Assembly: GCA_027604705.1 (NCBI GenBank)
Contig: JADHYV010000039.1
Coordinates: 152,715 to 216,714, forward strand
DNA length: 64,000 nucleotides
DNA from: Allomyces arbusculus
Lineage: Eukaryota > Blastocladiomycota > Blastocladiomycetes > Blastocladiales > Blastocladiaceae
Direction of reading: 5' to 3'
Shown: piece by piece, positions 30,959 through 40,804 of the stretch
How the letters are laid out: each line of letters starts with the position of its first letter
Position numbering within the stretch: the first letter of the stretch is position 1
Made by a program: the position numbers and the translations under genes
Notes under the pieces: model-generated
Database searches by the model: none
Seen by the model: only the letters and a program-made list of their open reading frames with translations
What the model was told of the DNA's origin: nothing

Positions 30959-33900
30959 TCACGGCCGCAACCCAGCCCCAGCAGCCCGCGCCGCGGCACC
31001 CCCCGCCGCCGCCAGGTCGGTCGGAGCAGGTGCTGCCGGTTTCGCGCTCCTCGACGACTTGACCGATGCGCCCGCCGCGCCCGCGGCGGTTCTGCGTGTG
31101 ACCTTGATCCCGTTCACAACGGTCGTTGTCGTCGTGGCCGCTGCCGACGTTCCCGACGTCGCGGCGACCGGAACTGGAGCAGGGGCCGATGCCGGTGCAG
31201 GACCCGTTGGCGTGGTCGGCGACGACCCCGGCGTCATTCCCGCTGCAGTAGCCTGGGCGGTTGCCGATGCCAATGGCATCACCGCCGCTGGTGCTGGACC
31301 CGTCGCGTTCACCCCCGACGCCACCACCTCGTGCTGTGGCACCTGCACCGCCCAAATCCACGGCCCCGACGTGGCCTCATGGCCGGTAGCGCCGTACACC
31401 CCACCAGGTGCCGCACCGACGGGCGCGGCCGGCGCAGCGACCTCCATCCCGCGCAGCGCCTCAACGGTGCGCTCGAGCACGTGCCGGTAGGCGTCGCGAT
31501 CGGCCGCGGCCTGCAGCGCGGCCACGTGCAATTCGTGCATCCGGCGTCCGGTTTCGAGCTGGATGGCGAGTGACGCCGCAGACGCGGTCGGGATCGCGTG
31601 CAGATGGGTGGTGAGGTCGTGCACGACGGACGCGACCGTGGGTTGCTGCTGCTGCGGTGCAGGCTGAACGGGCGCGGGTGCCAAACCTGTCGGTGTCCAT
31701 GTCGTGCCGTGCGGCGGGAAGATGACATGCGGCGGCGCTGCTTGCGGGACCGCCGAGGCTGTGGGAGCGGGGAACCAGTAGACGTGGCCCGGTAGTGCGG
31801 CCGGGTCGCTTGCCGTCTGGGCGGGCAGGACTCCATTGGCCGTGGACGCGGTGGTGGCAACTGGCTGAGCCGTCCCGGGACCGGATCCGGCGGCGGCAGG
31901 CCGTGTGCGGGTTGCGCTTGCGAGCGCCGGCGTGGGCGGCGTCGCCGTGTTGTTCGGGACGTGACGTGCCGCGTTGGGCACGAGATGCGTCTTGGGCGGA
32001 GCCGGCGTATTCGCCGGGACCGCCGTCGCGAGCTGGTACGTCGACGGCATCGGCGTGTTCGCAGGGACTGTGGTCGCGGCGGCGGCCAAGTGCGCCATCG
32101 ACGGCATCGGCGTATTGTGCGGCACCACAGCCGCACCCGACTGTGCGTCCAAGAACTGCAACGACAATGACGCCGCGTACAATGACCCGTCGCCGCGCGC
32201 CGTCGGCTGGCCGGCTGCGAGGTGCATCATGGACGGCATCGGCGTGTTGTGCGGCGCATGCGCTGCAGTCGTGGCCGAGCCAGCTGTCGCCAAGTGAGCG
32301 ACCGACGGCGCCGGCGTGTTTACCGGCGCACACACTTTTGCTTCTTCTTCTTCCTCCTCCTCTTGGGTCTCAGCCAGAACCGCACACGACGGCAGTGGTG
32401 TCGGCGACGGCGCGCGCAGTCCGCCAGGTGCGACCCGTGTCGCGGTACCGCGCGGCGAGCGCGTGCGTAGGTCAGCAGTCGAGCCTGCCGGCGTGTTCTG
32501 CGGCACGTTCCGCGCGTGCACCGGTGTTGCGGCCAGGTGGGCCATCGACGGCATCGGCGTATTGAACGGTCCCCCACTGGCCGCGAGGTGGGATGTCGAC
32601 GGGACGTGACCGTAGAACGGGGACGCGGAAAGATTTGCCGTTGAGGGAATTGGCGTGTTGAACGGGACCCCGCCCGCCGCCGCCGCGAGGTGAGCCGACG
32701 ACAGCCTGTGCGCGTAGAACGGGGAGGACACTTGCGCGAGATTGGCCGTTGACGGCATCGGCGTGTTGGCGGGTACCGTGCCGCCTGTGGGGATTTCGTC
32801 GCTGGCCAGGTTCATCGCCGAGGTCATGGGCGTCGCGTGCGGCGCGAGCAAGACCGTCGAAAGTCCGTGCGCGGGGATTGGGTAGCCCCCGCCGAGCATC
32901 GCCCACGCGCCTCCGGTACCTGTGTCGAGCCGCGTCATGGACGGCATTGGCGTATTGAGCGGCGTCGCCGTTGACGCGTACCGGACTGGTCCTTGTGGAC
33001 CAACGGCCAAGTACGCGTGCGTCGCTGGCGGCGCGTGTGCAGCGCTCCACGGCGCGCCATGACCTGCCAAATGGTACACGGACCCGGCGGGCGTGTTAGC
33101 CGGCGGCGGGTTCGCGACCAGGAAGTACTGCGACGCCGCGATCGACTCGGTAGGCGAGTTGACGGGTACCGGGAACGCGACCAGGCTCGGGGACGGTCCA
33201 AACGCGTGGCCGTGTGTCGGGGCGGGGTGAACGGGGCCGTGCGTTGGGGTCAGGTAAACCCCTCCGTGCGGGTGCAGGAGCATCGAGTGCACGGGCGTGT
33301 TGGCGGGGGCCGCGAGCATGGTTGGGCGTAAGCGTGAGGCCGCGGGTGGGAGGCTGGCCATGGAGTGCGCGACCGGTGAGTTGTCGGGGTTGTGCTGAAC
33401 CGAGGTGATACTGGAGCGCAGGCTCGGGTCGGGCGCCGTGTCGGAGGATTGGTCGAGCGGGTGCGGAGGAGTGTCAAGGTCGGTGCTGCGCGGGGAGGGC
33501 GGGTCGGCCGGGGTCGACGTGTCGGAGGTGCTCGCGTTGTAGGAGTTGCCGGGCGAGTTGAGGTAGTCGGGTAACAATCCAGTGTCCTCTTCATCGTCCA
33601 TATCTTCGTCTTCGTCTTCGTCGTCTTCGTCGTCTTCGCTATTGTCGCTGCGAAAGACGAGTTCGCGCGGGTAATCGGCAGGAACGGCAGCCAGTGCGTC
33701 GCGGTCGTTGCCGAGGATACGGATGAGCATGCCAAGCCGCGGCGACTTGGGGGCATCCCGGTCGACTTGCTCGCTTGCAGGCTGATCGGCCGCCGTGCGG
33801 TTGGCCTGAGCGGCGAGGAGCGGGTGGTTGCGCAGCAAATACGCGGTGATGCCCGGCTTGGTCATGGCCGCGACGGCCGGCTGGCTGGTCAAGTCGATCA

Positions 33901-34504
33901 AAGAGAGCTCGAGTCCCGGGTCGTCAAGGAGAATGTTGGCATTCATGTCGAAGCGCACGTTGCGCGCGGGATCGGGATCGCGTGCTCGTTTCGTGTTACC
34001 CTCGAGCTCGGCATCGGGCAGCATAAAGTCGTGGCCGTCGTCCTCGTGGAAAAAGGAGACAATGATGCGCGGATTGGCCGATGCGGGCTGGTCGGCGGCA
34101 AGGTTGTGCTCTCGCAAGAGCAGAACCGAGTCGGCTTTGCGCACTTTATCGGAGAGGAGGGCGGCGACGCTGGAATCGGCGAGGAGGTCGGCGAGCGAGA
34201 GCGTCATGGGCGTGTCGCCGGCGACCAGGTAGTCGGCGTAGTCGCTCGGGTCGGCCGAGAGCAGCGACAGGTGCGAGCGGCTCGGGCCGAGGTGCATGGC
34301 CGATCCGGCACCGGGCGAGGAAACGGCGAGAAAGGCCGAGGGCGTGCGCGGGCCATTGCTGGTGGACAAGTCTTGCGCGGCGCTTGGCGAGTGGTTGCGC
34401 GACAAGTCGAGGAGCAGCTGCACGACATCGGCGTAGCGCACGGGTGAGCCTGCGGTCGCTGGGGCGGTCGCATGGCCGCGCGGGGGTGCGTCGGCGGGTG
34501 GCAT
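30959..34504 (-). CDS. Large NTPxPS-repeat protein with C-terminal coiled segment
   Basis: Single exon, 1181 aa, not recognised. Residues 1-280 look partly ordered: YADVVQLLLDLSRN, LSLADLLADSSVAALLSD, IIVSFFHEDDGHDFMLPD, IDLTSQPAVAAMTKPG. An acidic run (DDEDDEDEDEDMDDEED) follows. Residues about 400-860 carry at least 13 copies of a short module built on NTPMPSxxxLA, often preceded by VP or PH. After it a helical, possibly coiled segment (LAIQLETGRRMHELHVAALQ and DAYRHVLERTVEALRG) precedes a Gly/Ala/Thr-rich low-complexity stretch and a basic tail. It starts 503 bp from a divergent disordered gene. I start at 34504; the frame is open further upstream but that part is unlike the rest. A scaffold-like role is only a guess. 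Confidence 0.72.
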   Translation of the reverse strand: MPPADAPPRGHATAPATAGSPVRYADVVQLLLDLSRNHSPSAAQDLSTSNGPRTPSAFLAVSSPGAGSAMHLGPSRSHLSLLSADPSDYADYLVAGDTPMTLSLADLLADSSVAALLSDKVRKADSVLLLREHNLAADQPASANPRIIVSFFHEDDGHDFMLPDAELEGNTKRARDPDPARNVRFDMNANILLDDPGLELSLIDLTSQPAVAAMTKPGITAYLLRNHPLLAAQANRTAADQPASEQVDRDAPKSPRLGMLIRILGNDRDALAAVPADYPRELVFRSDNSEDDEDDEDEDEDMDDEEDTGLLPDYLNSPGNSYNASTSDTSTPADPPSPRSTDLDTPPHPLDQSSDTAPDPSLRSSITSVQHNPDNSPVAHSMASLPPAASRLRPTMLAAPANTPVHSMLLHPHGGVYLTPTHGPVHPAPTHGHAFGPSPSLVAFPVPVNSPTESIAASQYFLVANPPPANTPAGSVYHLAGHGAPWSAAHAPPATHAYLAVGPQGPVRYASTATPLNTPMPSMTRLDTGTGGAWAMLGGGYPIPAHGLSTVLLAPHATPMTSAMNLASDEIPTGGTVPANTPMPSTANLAQVSSPFYAHRLSSAHLAAAAGGVPFNTPIPSTANLSASPFYGHVPSTSHLAASGGPFNTPMPSMAHLAATPVHARNVPQNTPAGSTADLRTRSPRGTATRVAPGGLRAPSPTPLPSCAVLAETQEEEEEEEAKVCAPVNTPAPSVAHLATAGSATTAAHAPHNTPMPSMMHLAAGQPTARGDGSLYAASLSLQFLDAQSGAAVVPHNTPMPSMAHLAAAATTVPANTPMPSTYQLATAVPANTPAPPKTHLVPNAARHVPNNTATPPTPALASATRTRPAAAGSGPGTAQPVATTASTANGVLPAQTASDPAALPGHVYWFPAPTASAVPQAAPPHVIFPPHGTTWTPTGLAPAPVQPAPQQQQPTVASVVHDLTTHLHAIPTASAASLAIQLETGRRMHELHVAALQAAADRDAYRHVLERTVEALRGMEVAAPAAPVGAAPGGVYGATGHEATSGPWIWAVQVPQHEVVASGVNATGPAPAAVMPLASATAQATAAGMTPGSSPTTPTGPAPASAPAPVPVAATSGTSAAATTTTTVVNGIKVTRRTAAGAAGASVKSSRSAKPAAPAPTDLAAAGGAAARAAGAGLRP
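31920..33310 (-). repeat. Array of about 13 NTPxPS-type protein repeats
   Basis: On the + strand the repeated element appears as GGCGTGTT or GGCGTATT near 33295, 33090, 32948, 32760, 32651, 32557, 32491, 32310, 32241, 32110, 32054 and 32006, plus a variant GCCGTGTT near 31943. In the protein this is NTP followed by MPS, APS or similar and, a few residues later, HLA/NLA/QLA. Spacing varies from about 48 to 207 bp, so it is a dispersed in-frame array rather than a satellite. Confidence 0.8.
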
Positions 34505-35007
34505 GGCGGTCGGATCGGGCAGCGTGGTCGATTCCAGGGCAGTGCGGCAAGTTCTTGTGTGCCGCGTCGCGTGCAACAGGCGGCGGCCAGCTCGGCGTCG
34601 ACATCGACCGCGGCGCGTCGGTGGTGGCGGGTGGGGGACGGTCGGCGTGGGACGGTCGGCGTGGGACGCGAGGCGCGCGAGGCACGTGAGGGTCGCGTCT
34701 TCCACGCGCCTGTCTCGCACCTGCCGTTCGCGTCGACAAGAAACGTTGCACCGCACCGCTCCCACGCCAGCGAGCGCGCTGCACAGCCAACGCGCACACA
34801 ACGCTTGCGTGCCGTCCTCCACCTCCACGCAGCCGGCCCGTGCCCACCGCTGCCGCGCCCAACCACCGAGGCGACGCTCCTGTACGGCACTGATTGCCCT
34901 GCGCCCGCCCACCCACCACCAGCATCTGGCACGGACCCGCACCAGCAGCATCTGCACCTGCACGATCACCGCGCCAACTCGATCCGTGCCACCACCTGTC
35001 TGCCACC
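34505..35007. other. Divergent intergenic region between two disordered-protein genes
   Basis: About 500 bp. Contains a run of repeated GTCGGCGTGGGACG-like units near 34640-34670. The + strand is C-rich from 34770 to 35005. No gene recognised. Confidence 0.5.
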
Positions 35008-36354
35008 ATGCTCGCGCGCCGCCGCTCTCTCGCCGACGAGCTCGCCGACGCCACGGCCGCCCAGCCGCTCGCCGCGTTTGGGCCGCACGCTGGCCGGCTC
35101 GACCGTGATCTCGCCCTGCTCAATCCGCGCTTGCGCGCCCGTGCCGCGCCCTCGCCGCCCGCGCACCTGCCGACGCCCTCGCCGCCAGCCCAGCCTACCA
35201 CCTTGGTCGCGCACCGCACTGTCCTCGACCCCAAGACAGTTGTCACCACTTACCAGTACCGCCCAGACCCAGCCGCGCATCCCAAGCAGCCGTACTCACA
35301 GCAGCAGCACTTGCAACATGCGCGCTCATGGGCCGCGCCCTCACCCCCCGCCACGCCCCCCACGGCGCCGACTGTTGCTCTCGACGACTACAGCGACTTT
35401 CTCGACGACCACGACGCCGACATGCACGACGTACCACCCACGGCTGTGCGGCTCAGCGACGAGTTGTTTGGCCACGACCCGCATTGGATGCGCGCCAAGG
35501 GCCCGGTCCCAAGCGACGAGGACGAGTGCGGGCGGCCGATCCCGCTGCATCTCGCGTCGGACTCGGATTTGGACACCCACGGCGCGCCATCCGAACACGG
35601 GCATGAAACTGACGCAGACCAAGACTCGGACCTCTATGACGAGGTCTCGTTCTACTCGGACGACGAGTACGATGATGAGGAAGAGGAGGAGGGCGATCTC
35701 GAGCTTCAAAATCACGACTCGGCCGAATCGCAGTCATTGCAACCCGTGACGGTCTCACCACCCTCGATCGGTCGCATTCTGCAGCCACCGCTGGGTAGTG
35801 ATGATGCCGTGCCCACCATCCCGCTCTCTGCCATCTCTCGCCTGCACACCCCGTCCCCAGCTTTGCCTACGCCCGCGCCTTCAACCGCACCTTCGTCCTC
35901 CTCATCGACACGCGGTGCATGGCCGCCTGTGGGCCCCGCACCAGTCGCGTCACGCCCACCTCCCTTCCCCGTCTCCGAGCCGTACCTGCCCACGACCCCG
36001 GCCCTCCCGACCGCGACATTGACCCCCATTCCTACCGACTCGACCACCACCGTGGCGGCGTCGTCGGCCCTGGCGGCGTTCACGTCGCTCGAAGACGAAT
36101 TGGTCGACGCTGAATGCAAGGCGTTTGAAAACCTGCTTTCGCGCGTTACGCGCCAGATCCAGGACCTGCGCGCGTCCGACGAAAAGCTCGTCAACCACAT
36201 TAACGCGATTGATTCGTGGCGGTCGACGGCGGCCGTGGCCAATACCGACATGGATGCGGCGCGCGCCAACGCCGCGGGAGCGCAGGGTAAGGTGTCGCCG
36301 ATTATGCCGGCGGGCGTGTTGCTCGGCGGGAGGCCGGCCGGATCGCGCGCGTAG
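35008..36354 (+). CDS. Acidic, mostly disordered protein with C-terminal helix
   Basis: Single exon, 448 aa, not recognised. Start MLARRRSLADELADA has a strong context (GCCACCATGC). The middle is rich in Asp/Glu (LYDEVSFYSDDEYDDEEEEEGD, residues about 205-230) and then Pro/Thr. Residues about 355-415 form a likely amphipathic, coiled helix: SLEDELVDAECKAFENLLSR and VTRQIQDLRASDEKLVNHI. The pairing of disorder with a terminal coil recalls adaptor or kinetochore/cortex proteins, but I have no specific match. Divergent from the NTPxPS-repeat gene. Confidence 0.68.
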   Translation: MLARRRSLADELADATAAQPLAAFGPHAGRLDRDLALLNPRLRARAAPSPPAHLPTPSPPAQPTTLVAHRTVLDPKTVVTTYQYRPDPAAHPKQPYSQQQHLQHARSWAAPSPPATPPTAPTVALDDYSDFLDDHDADMHDVPPTAVRLSDELFGHDPHWMRAKGPVPSDEDECGRPIPLHLASDSDLDTHGAPSEHGHETDADQDSDLYDEVSFYSDDEYDDEEEEEGDLELQNHDSAESQSLQPVTVSPPSIGRILQPPLGSDDAVPTIPLSAISRLHTPSPALPTPAPSTAPSSSSSTRGAWPPVGPAPVASRPPPFPVSEPYLPTTPALPTATLTPIPTDSTTTVAASSALAAFTSLEDELVDAECKAFENLLSRVTRQIQDLRASDEKLVNHINAIDSWRSTAAVANTDMDAARANAAGAQGKVSPIMPAGVLLGGRPAGSRA

Positions 36355-36851
36355 AGTGGCTATGATTGGAGCGCGGCAAGAACACGACTTGGTGTTGCGT
36401 TTTGATCCCTTTTGACCCGTCTTTTTTTTGGTCTTGACTTGTGTGAACCTTTTCCAAATCATCATTTTCCCTCCCTCGGCACTTACTTCGCTCTTCATCT
36501 TCATTTTCTTCATTTACCCCAGTCTGTCCTGCGTCGTTTGCATTGGTCCGTTCGTGCTCCGTGCCTTGCATTTATCGCTCATGCCTTTGGGTTGAATTTG
36601 TTGCCCATCCTTTTTCAGTAAATTCAGATTTTGAGCTGCAACGACGGTCGAGAATGTCTCTTGGAAAGATCGTGCCTGCTGCAGTTATTGACGACATTTC
36701 TTCGCCCATTAGCGATCACGACAGAATCACCAGATATGCGCGAATTGCATCAACTCTTTATCGCCAGCGACCAGCTGCTGCAGCAACCGTTTAAGTACCC
36801 GCACAAGTAACGCCAAGCACGTAGGAATCCGTTTCGACTGATTCACAAAGA
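36355..36851. other. Intergenic, T-rich
   Basis: About 500 bp, T-rich on the + strand (36415-36520), with short open frames that lack the local codon bias. Holds the 3' end of the preceding gene and the promoter of the PPR gene. Confidence 0.5.
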
Positions 36852-39644
36852 ATGCTCACGGCAACACGACTATGGACGGCAGCTGCTGCGCACCGACCAC
36901 GACTTGGACGGCATCTGGCGCATTTACACCATGCCGACCCCAGTTACTCGGTGCTGTGCGGGACCCAAGTCGCGGCACGACTCTTCTCCACCGACCAAAA
37001 ACGACCGGCAAGATCCGGTTCTCGCGCTTCGACAGCGACCAAAGCACCGCCCAGCCGTCCCGTGGACTCAAGTCGCCCTGAACGGAGCGGAAACGCGCGG
37101 CATGGTTCACAACGGCGATCCGAGCGGGACTCGGCGTTCAGGGACCCTCGACGGGAGTCGGAAACGACCAGGAACGACCGCCGGGCGTCCGAGTTGCTGA
37201 GGGGCCGCCCCCGTGAATCGTTGTTAGAGCCATCCAAGGGCTCGCACACGTTCTCGTCCGAACCGCTCCCCGCCGTGCGAGAGAATTACACTCTGAATCG
37301 GACCACGCGGTGGATACGGGAACAGACGTACCGGCTCGTCCACCACGTCGGCACGTGCATGCGAAAACGTATGGACACGACCGCTGCTGCTGCACGGCCA
37401 GTGCGGGCTCGGGCACTCTCCCGTAAGATGACCCCCTCTTGGATGTCAGTAATACTGATCAGTCCTTTCCCCGCCCTTTGGATGATAGGCGACCTTCCGG
37501 AAGCACTCAGCGCGATCCGCACACTCCCGCGGCTCGGGTCGCTCGAGCCGCGGTTCTTGACCACGCTCGGCGGCAACATCGCCGCGGTCCCCGTTCTGAC
37601 ACAAGACCCACGCGACGCGTGGTCGACGATGGTCGCGGAACTCGTCGACCGCACCGAGCACGACATGGACCCGAGTTCCTGGGACGATGGCCGCGTCTGG
37701 CGCCCGTCGCTGGCCTTTGCCGCGGCACTCGCGCGCGGGGTTGGACGGCGGCAACTCGTCTCGCACCAGCATCAAGTCGTGGCGATCATGCAGCAGCTCG
37801 ATTTGACGGTGGCCGGCGACCAGGCGGATGACGCGGTCGATGCGACGGGTGCGCTCGTGTTCATGCTCACGAATGTTGGGCGGCACGTGGACGCGATCGC
37901 CGTGTATGACCGGGTCCCGCCGCACGCGCGTTCGTTGAAACTGATGGGCACGGTCGCGTCGGCGTATGCGGCGAATGGCGATCCGCAAGGGGTGCGCGAT
38001 TTGATGGTTGCGGCCGTCAATGCGGGGCATATCCCACGAAGCAGCGATAATTTTTTCTTGAATTTGGCGCTAATCAATGCGAGTGCCGCTGCCGGGAATG
38101 CCGAGGGTGCGCTTGCGGCTCTGCGCGAATTGACGGGGCAACTCCCGCCGCGGGGGAGTGGTGACGCGGGGTGGCCGCGCGCGGATAAAGCCAGTGCGGT
38201 GGAGATCGAGCCCGAGCGGCGACCGGAATTGTTTGAGCGCGTACTCTATTTCGCGTCCAAGGAGAGCAAGTATGCCGTGGCCGAGTCTGCGCAACAGCTC
38301 GCGAACGAATTCAACGTTGCGCTCAACGCGACCTCCGTCTGTGCGCTCATGAACCTCGCTCTGACTGCCGATAACGTCGCCGGCGCCGTGCAGTATTGGG
38401 ACGACTGGGTCCGCGCCCACCCGGATTACCTCCTCCCCAGGCAACAGCGCAGCGACCCGAATTCACCGCCACCGAACGTCCCGCTGGTCCAAACCGCCAT
38501 CGAGGCTCTTTCCCGCGCCAAGCGGTACGCCGACCTGCGCGCCCTGCACCATGACGCCGTGACCGCGCACCGTCTCCGCGTGATCGTTCTCACGGGCCCG
38601 TACTTTACGCGCGTCATCAAGGCGATGTACGCAATTCACGGGTACGACGCGGCGGTCGCGGCGTTTGACGAAATGAAGTCCCTTGGACTCGCGCCACATC
38701 CGGCGCAGACGGCGTTTCTCGATTTCGTACACCCGGAGAAGACGCGGGAACGGCGGAAACGCGTGCGCTCCGCCAAAACCCCGCCGCCGACGAAGATGAC
38801 TGATTTCGGCACGGACCCTGCCGAAGTGACGGACGCGCCCGTCAAGTGGGGCCAGGTGCGCACGGGCGAGTCCCCCGCGACCGCGGCGGAAATTGAATTG
38901 AATACGGCGATTCGCGCGGCCTTGTACGTTGGCGATTTACCGCGGGCCTACGCGCTGCTCGCCGACCGCGTCAAGGCGCACGCCGCGTCGAATGCTCCCG
39001 GCGCGCCCGTTCAGGCGAGCACGATAGGGCTCTTTCTCGAACATTTTGCGTCGCACGGGAACGTGGACGCCATGGATGAGATGCTCAAACGCGCCATGGG
39101 CCTGGGCGTGCATGATGTGACGGCGAACCCGGTCGTGCGCGCGGTGCTTGTCAAGGGCTTTTCGCGTGGAAGGCGGTACGACCGCGTTTTTGCCGAGTGG
39201 GATGCCATTGTAAGGGACGGGGTCGTGCCCGTCGCCGCGTTGCAGAGTACTGTCCTTGACGCGTGCGGGTTTGCCCGGGACGAAGCGAGGTTGGATCAGG
39301 TCGTGAAGCAGTTGCAGGACGCACCGTGGGGTGGACATAACGTGAATGTCTGGACGTCGGCGGTCGAGGCGTACTGTCGGCAGCACCGGATCGCGGATGC
39401 GGTGCGAGTCGCGCGCGACGTGGTGCCAAAGAAGGGGCTCAACCCCGACCGCAAGTTGGTCGGGACGCTTTTGACGGTCGAACCGGATGTGAACAAGCCG
39501 TTGGAGAAGATGGAGGTGCTGCGCTATTTGGCGTCGCTGGGCGAGGACCTGATCCAGTACTTGTATCGGCCGCATGTCCGACCTGCGCTTGAAAAGGCTG
39601 GGCTCGCCCAACATTGGCCGTTGCCGGATCCGACGGCCCGATGA
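36852..39644 (+). CDS. Mitochondrial pentatricopeptide repeat (PPR) protein
   Basis: PPR proteins bind organellar RNA and act in processing, stability or translation. Exons 36852-37422 and 37489-39644 give 908 aa; the 66-nt intron (GTAAGA...GATAG) has no stop and keeps frame, so unspliced RNA would also be translatable. A presequence (MLTATRLWTAAAAHRPRLGR... then AARLFSTDQ) is typical of mitochondria. A disordered Arg/Ser region spans residues about 50-140. Helical repeats follow, for example FTRVIKAMYAIHGYDAAVAAFDEMKSLG (in two pieces) and VWTSAVEAYCRQHRIADAVR with VVPKKGLNPDRKLVGTLL. I cannot assign an RNA target. A decayed copy follows in tandem at 40.8-43.1 kb. Confidence 0.82.
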   Translation: MLTATRLWTAAAAHRPRLGRHLAHLHHADPSYSVLCGTQVAARLFSTDQKRPARSGSRASTATKAPPSRPVDSSRPERSGNARHGSQRRSERDSAFRDPRRESETTRNDRRASELLRGRPRESLLEPSKGSHTFSSEPLPAVRENYTLNRTTRWIREQTYRLVHHVGTCMRKRMDTTAAAARPVRARALSRKMTPSWMSVILISPFPALWMIGDLPEALSAIRTLPRLGSLEPRFLTTLGGNIAAVPVLTQDPRDAWSTMVAELVDRTEHDMDPSSWDDGRVWRPSLAFAAALARGVGRRQLVSHQHQVVAIMQQLDLTVAGDQADDAVDATGALVFMLTNVGRHVDAIAVYDRVPPHARSLKLMGTVASAYAANGDPQGVRDLMVAAVNAGHIPRSSDNFFLNLALINASAAAGNAEGALAALRELTGQLPPRGSGDAGWPRADKASAVEIEPERRPELFERVLYFASKESKYAVAESAQQLANEFNVALNATSVCALMNLALTADNVAGAVQYWDDWVRAHPDYLLPRQQRSDPNSPPPNVPLVQTAIEALSRAKRYADLRALHHDAVTAHRLRVIVLTGPYFTRVIKAMYAIHGYDAAVAAFDEMKSLGLAPHPAQTAFLDFVHPEKTRERRKRVRSAKTPPPTKMTDFGTDPAEVTDAPVKWGQVRTGESPATAAEIELNTAIRAALYVGDLPRAYALLADRVKAHAASNAPGAPVQASTIGLFLEHFASHGNVDAMDEMLKRAMGLGVHDVTANPVVRAVLVKGFSRGRRYDRVFAEWDAIVRDGVVPVAALQSTVLDACGFARDEARLDQVVKQLQDAPWGGHNVNVWTSAVEAYCRQHRIADAVRVARDVVPKKGLNPDRKLVGTLLTVEPDVNKPLEKMEVLRYLASLGEDLIQYLYRPHVRPALEKAGLAQHWPLPDPTAR

Positions 39645-40804
39645 GAGAGAGAGGGAGCGTTGGATTCATTTTTGTTTTGTGTGATGATGGAGTTGGGAGT
39701 GAACATGACTGTGATTGATTGTCAACAACGGAGATCAACTGTTCAGACCGAATACCCTCACGTTCCAGCAGCCGCGACGGCGTAAACTGTCCTCGACCGA
39801 ATGCAGTAGGAGGAGCAAGGCCGGCCGCTAACCAAAGCTTGCGCGCTCTCTCCACCAGGTGGAGACAGTGAGTTGGCACAGTGGAATGCAGCTCTCCATA
39901 TGTGCTTCGTTCTCGCGTGCTAATGGCAGTATGGGCTGACCCAGCAAGGCATGCCCAGTTCAATGATACTCTGCGCCCGCGGATACATTGGGTGGATGTC
40001 TGAACGCAATGAGTTCCGGAACTAGGCGGCGTCAGGACATGAATTATGGAATAGTAGAACTCGTCGCTCTCGTGCTTGCGGACGCCCCCATCAATCACCG
40101 CCGTTGCCACCACGGTTCGGATCACGTTGTATTGATTCGCGACTGGCTCGGCCAAACAAAGTGGATGAAGCACTTCTTGTTTTGCCGATCATCGGTACCA
40201 TTTTAATTCCGCAATGTAGTACGCACATTCACTCACGTAAATACTTGAAACACCAGCTGTGGGACCAATAACGTCTGTCCCAGATGTTCTCCATGACTCT
40301 AGCACATCTCAACTCAGCGGGGAGGGGGGAAGGAGAGGCGCTCGATGCGTACGAGTATGAGCAAGCTGCAAATCGTGAGAGTCGACGCGGTCAACTGCGG
40401 ATCAAGCCGCCGTTGTGGCCGCACCCATGACGTTTGAAATCATTTGACTCAAGTCCTGTCGCGTCCTATCTTATGTATTTCTGATCATTCAGCGACTCGC
40501 AGCAGCTGCAAGTCATCCAGTACCAGTAACAATGTTCTCAGGCCTGCCAGAAAGCGCGGTCACCCAAAATAATGATAATGGCAGCAAGGTCTTGATGTGC
40601 AGCTTCCAGGGGTCAATCACAAGTTGCTCGGCAACTCGCGCAGGTTTCTGGCCTCGGAATTGCTGCACGGCACTTCTCAAACGAGAAAGCGCTTGATGGG
40701 TCCTGGATTCCACCCCTCGACCGGTACCAACGCCACGGATGGTCGGCCGTCGAACTGGATTCGCTCGGATCTGGAAAGGAGTGGACGGAATGATTTCTAG
40801 CAGC
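39645..40804. other. Spacer between PPR gene and its decayed copy
   Basis: About 1.2 kb of lower GC without the local codon bias. It should contain the 3' end of the PPR gene. The first 100 bases resemble the sequence just after the pseudogene stop at 43100. No other gene recognised. Confidence 0.5.

Noticed and set aside
30959-33310. CRISPR-like array suggested by repeated short words
   Set aside because: The repeats are in frame, unevenly spaced and encode NTPxPS modules in a long eukaryotic gene.
34505-34969. 155-codon N-terminal extension of the NTPxPS gene
   Set aside because: Its composition (Arg/Trp/Cys-rich) differs from the rest and it fills the shared promoter; the ATG at 34504 starts the consistent part.
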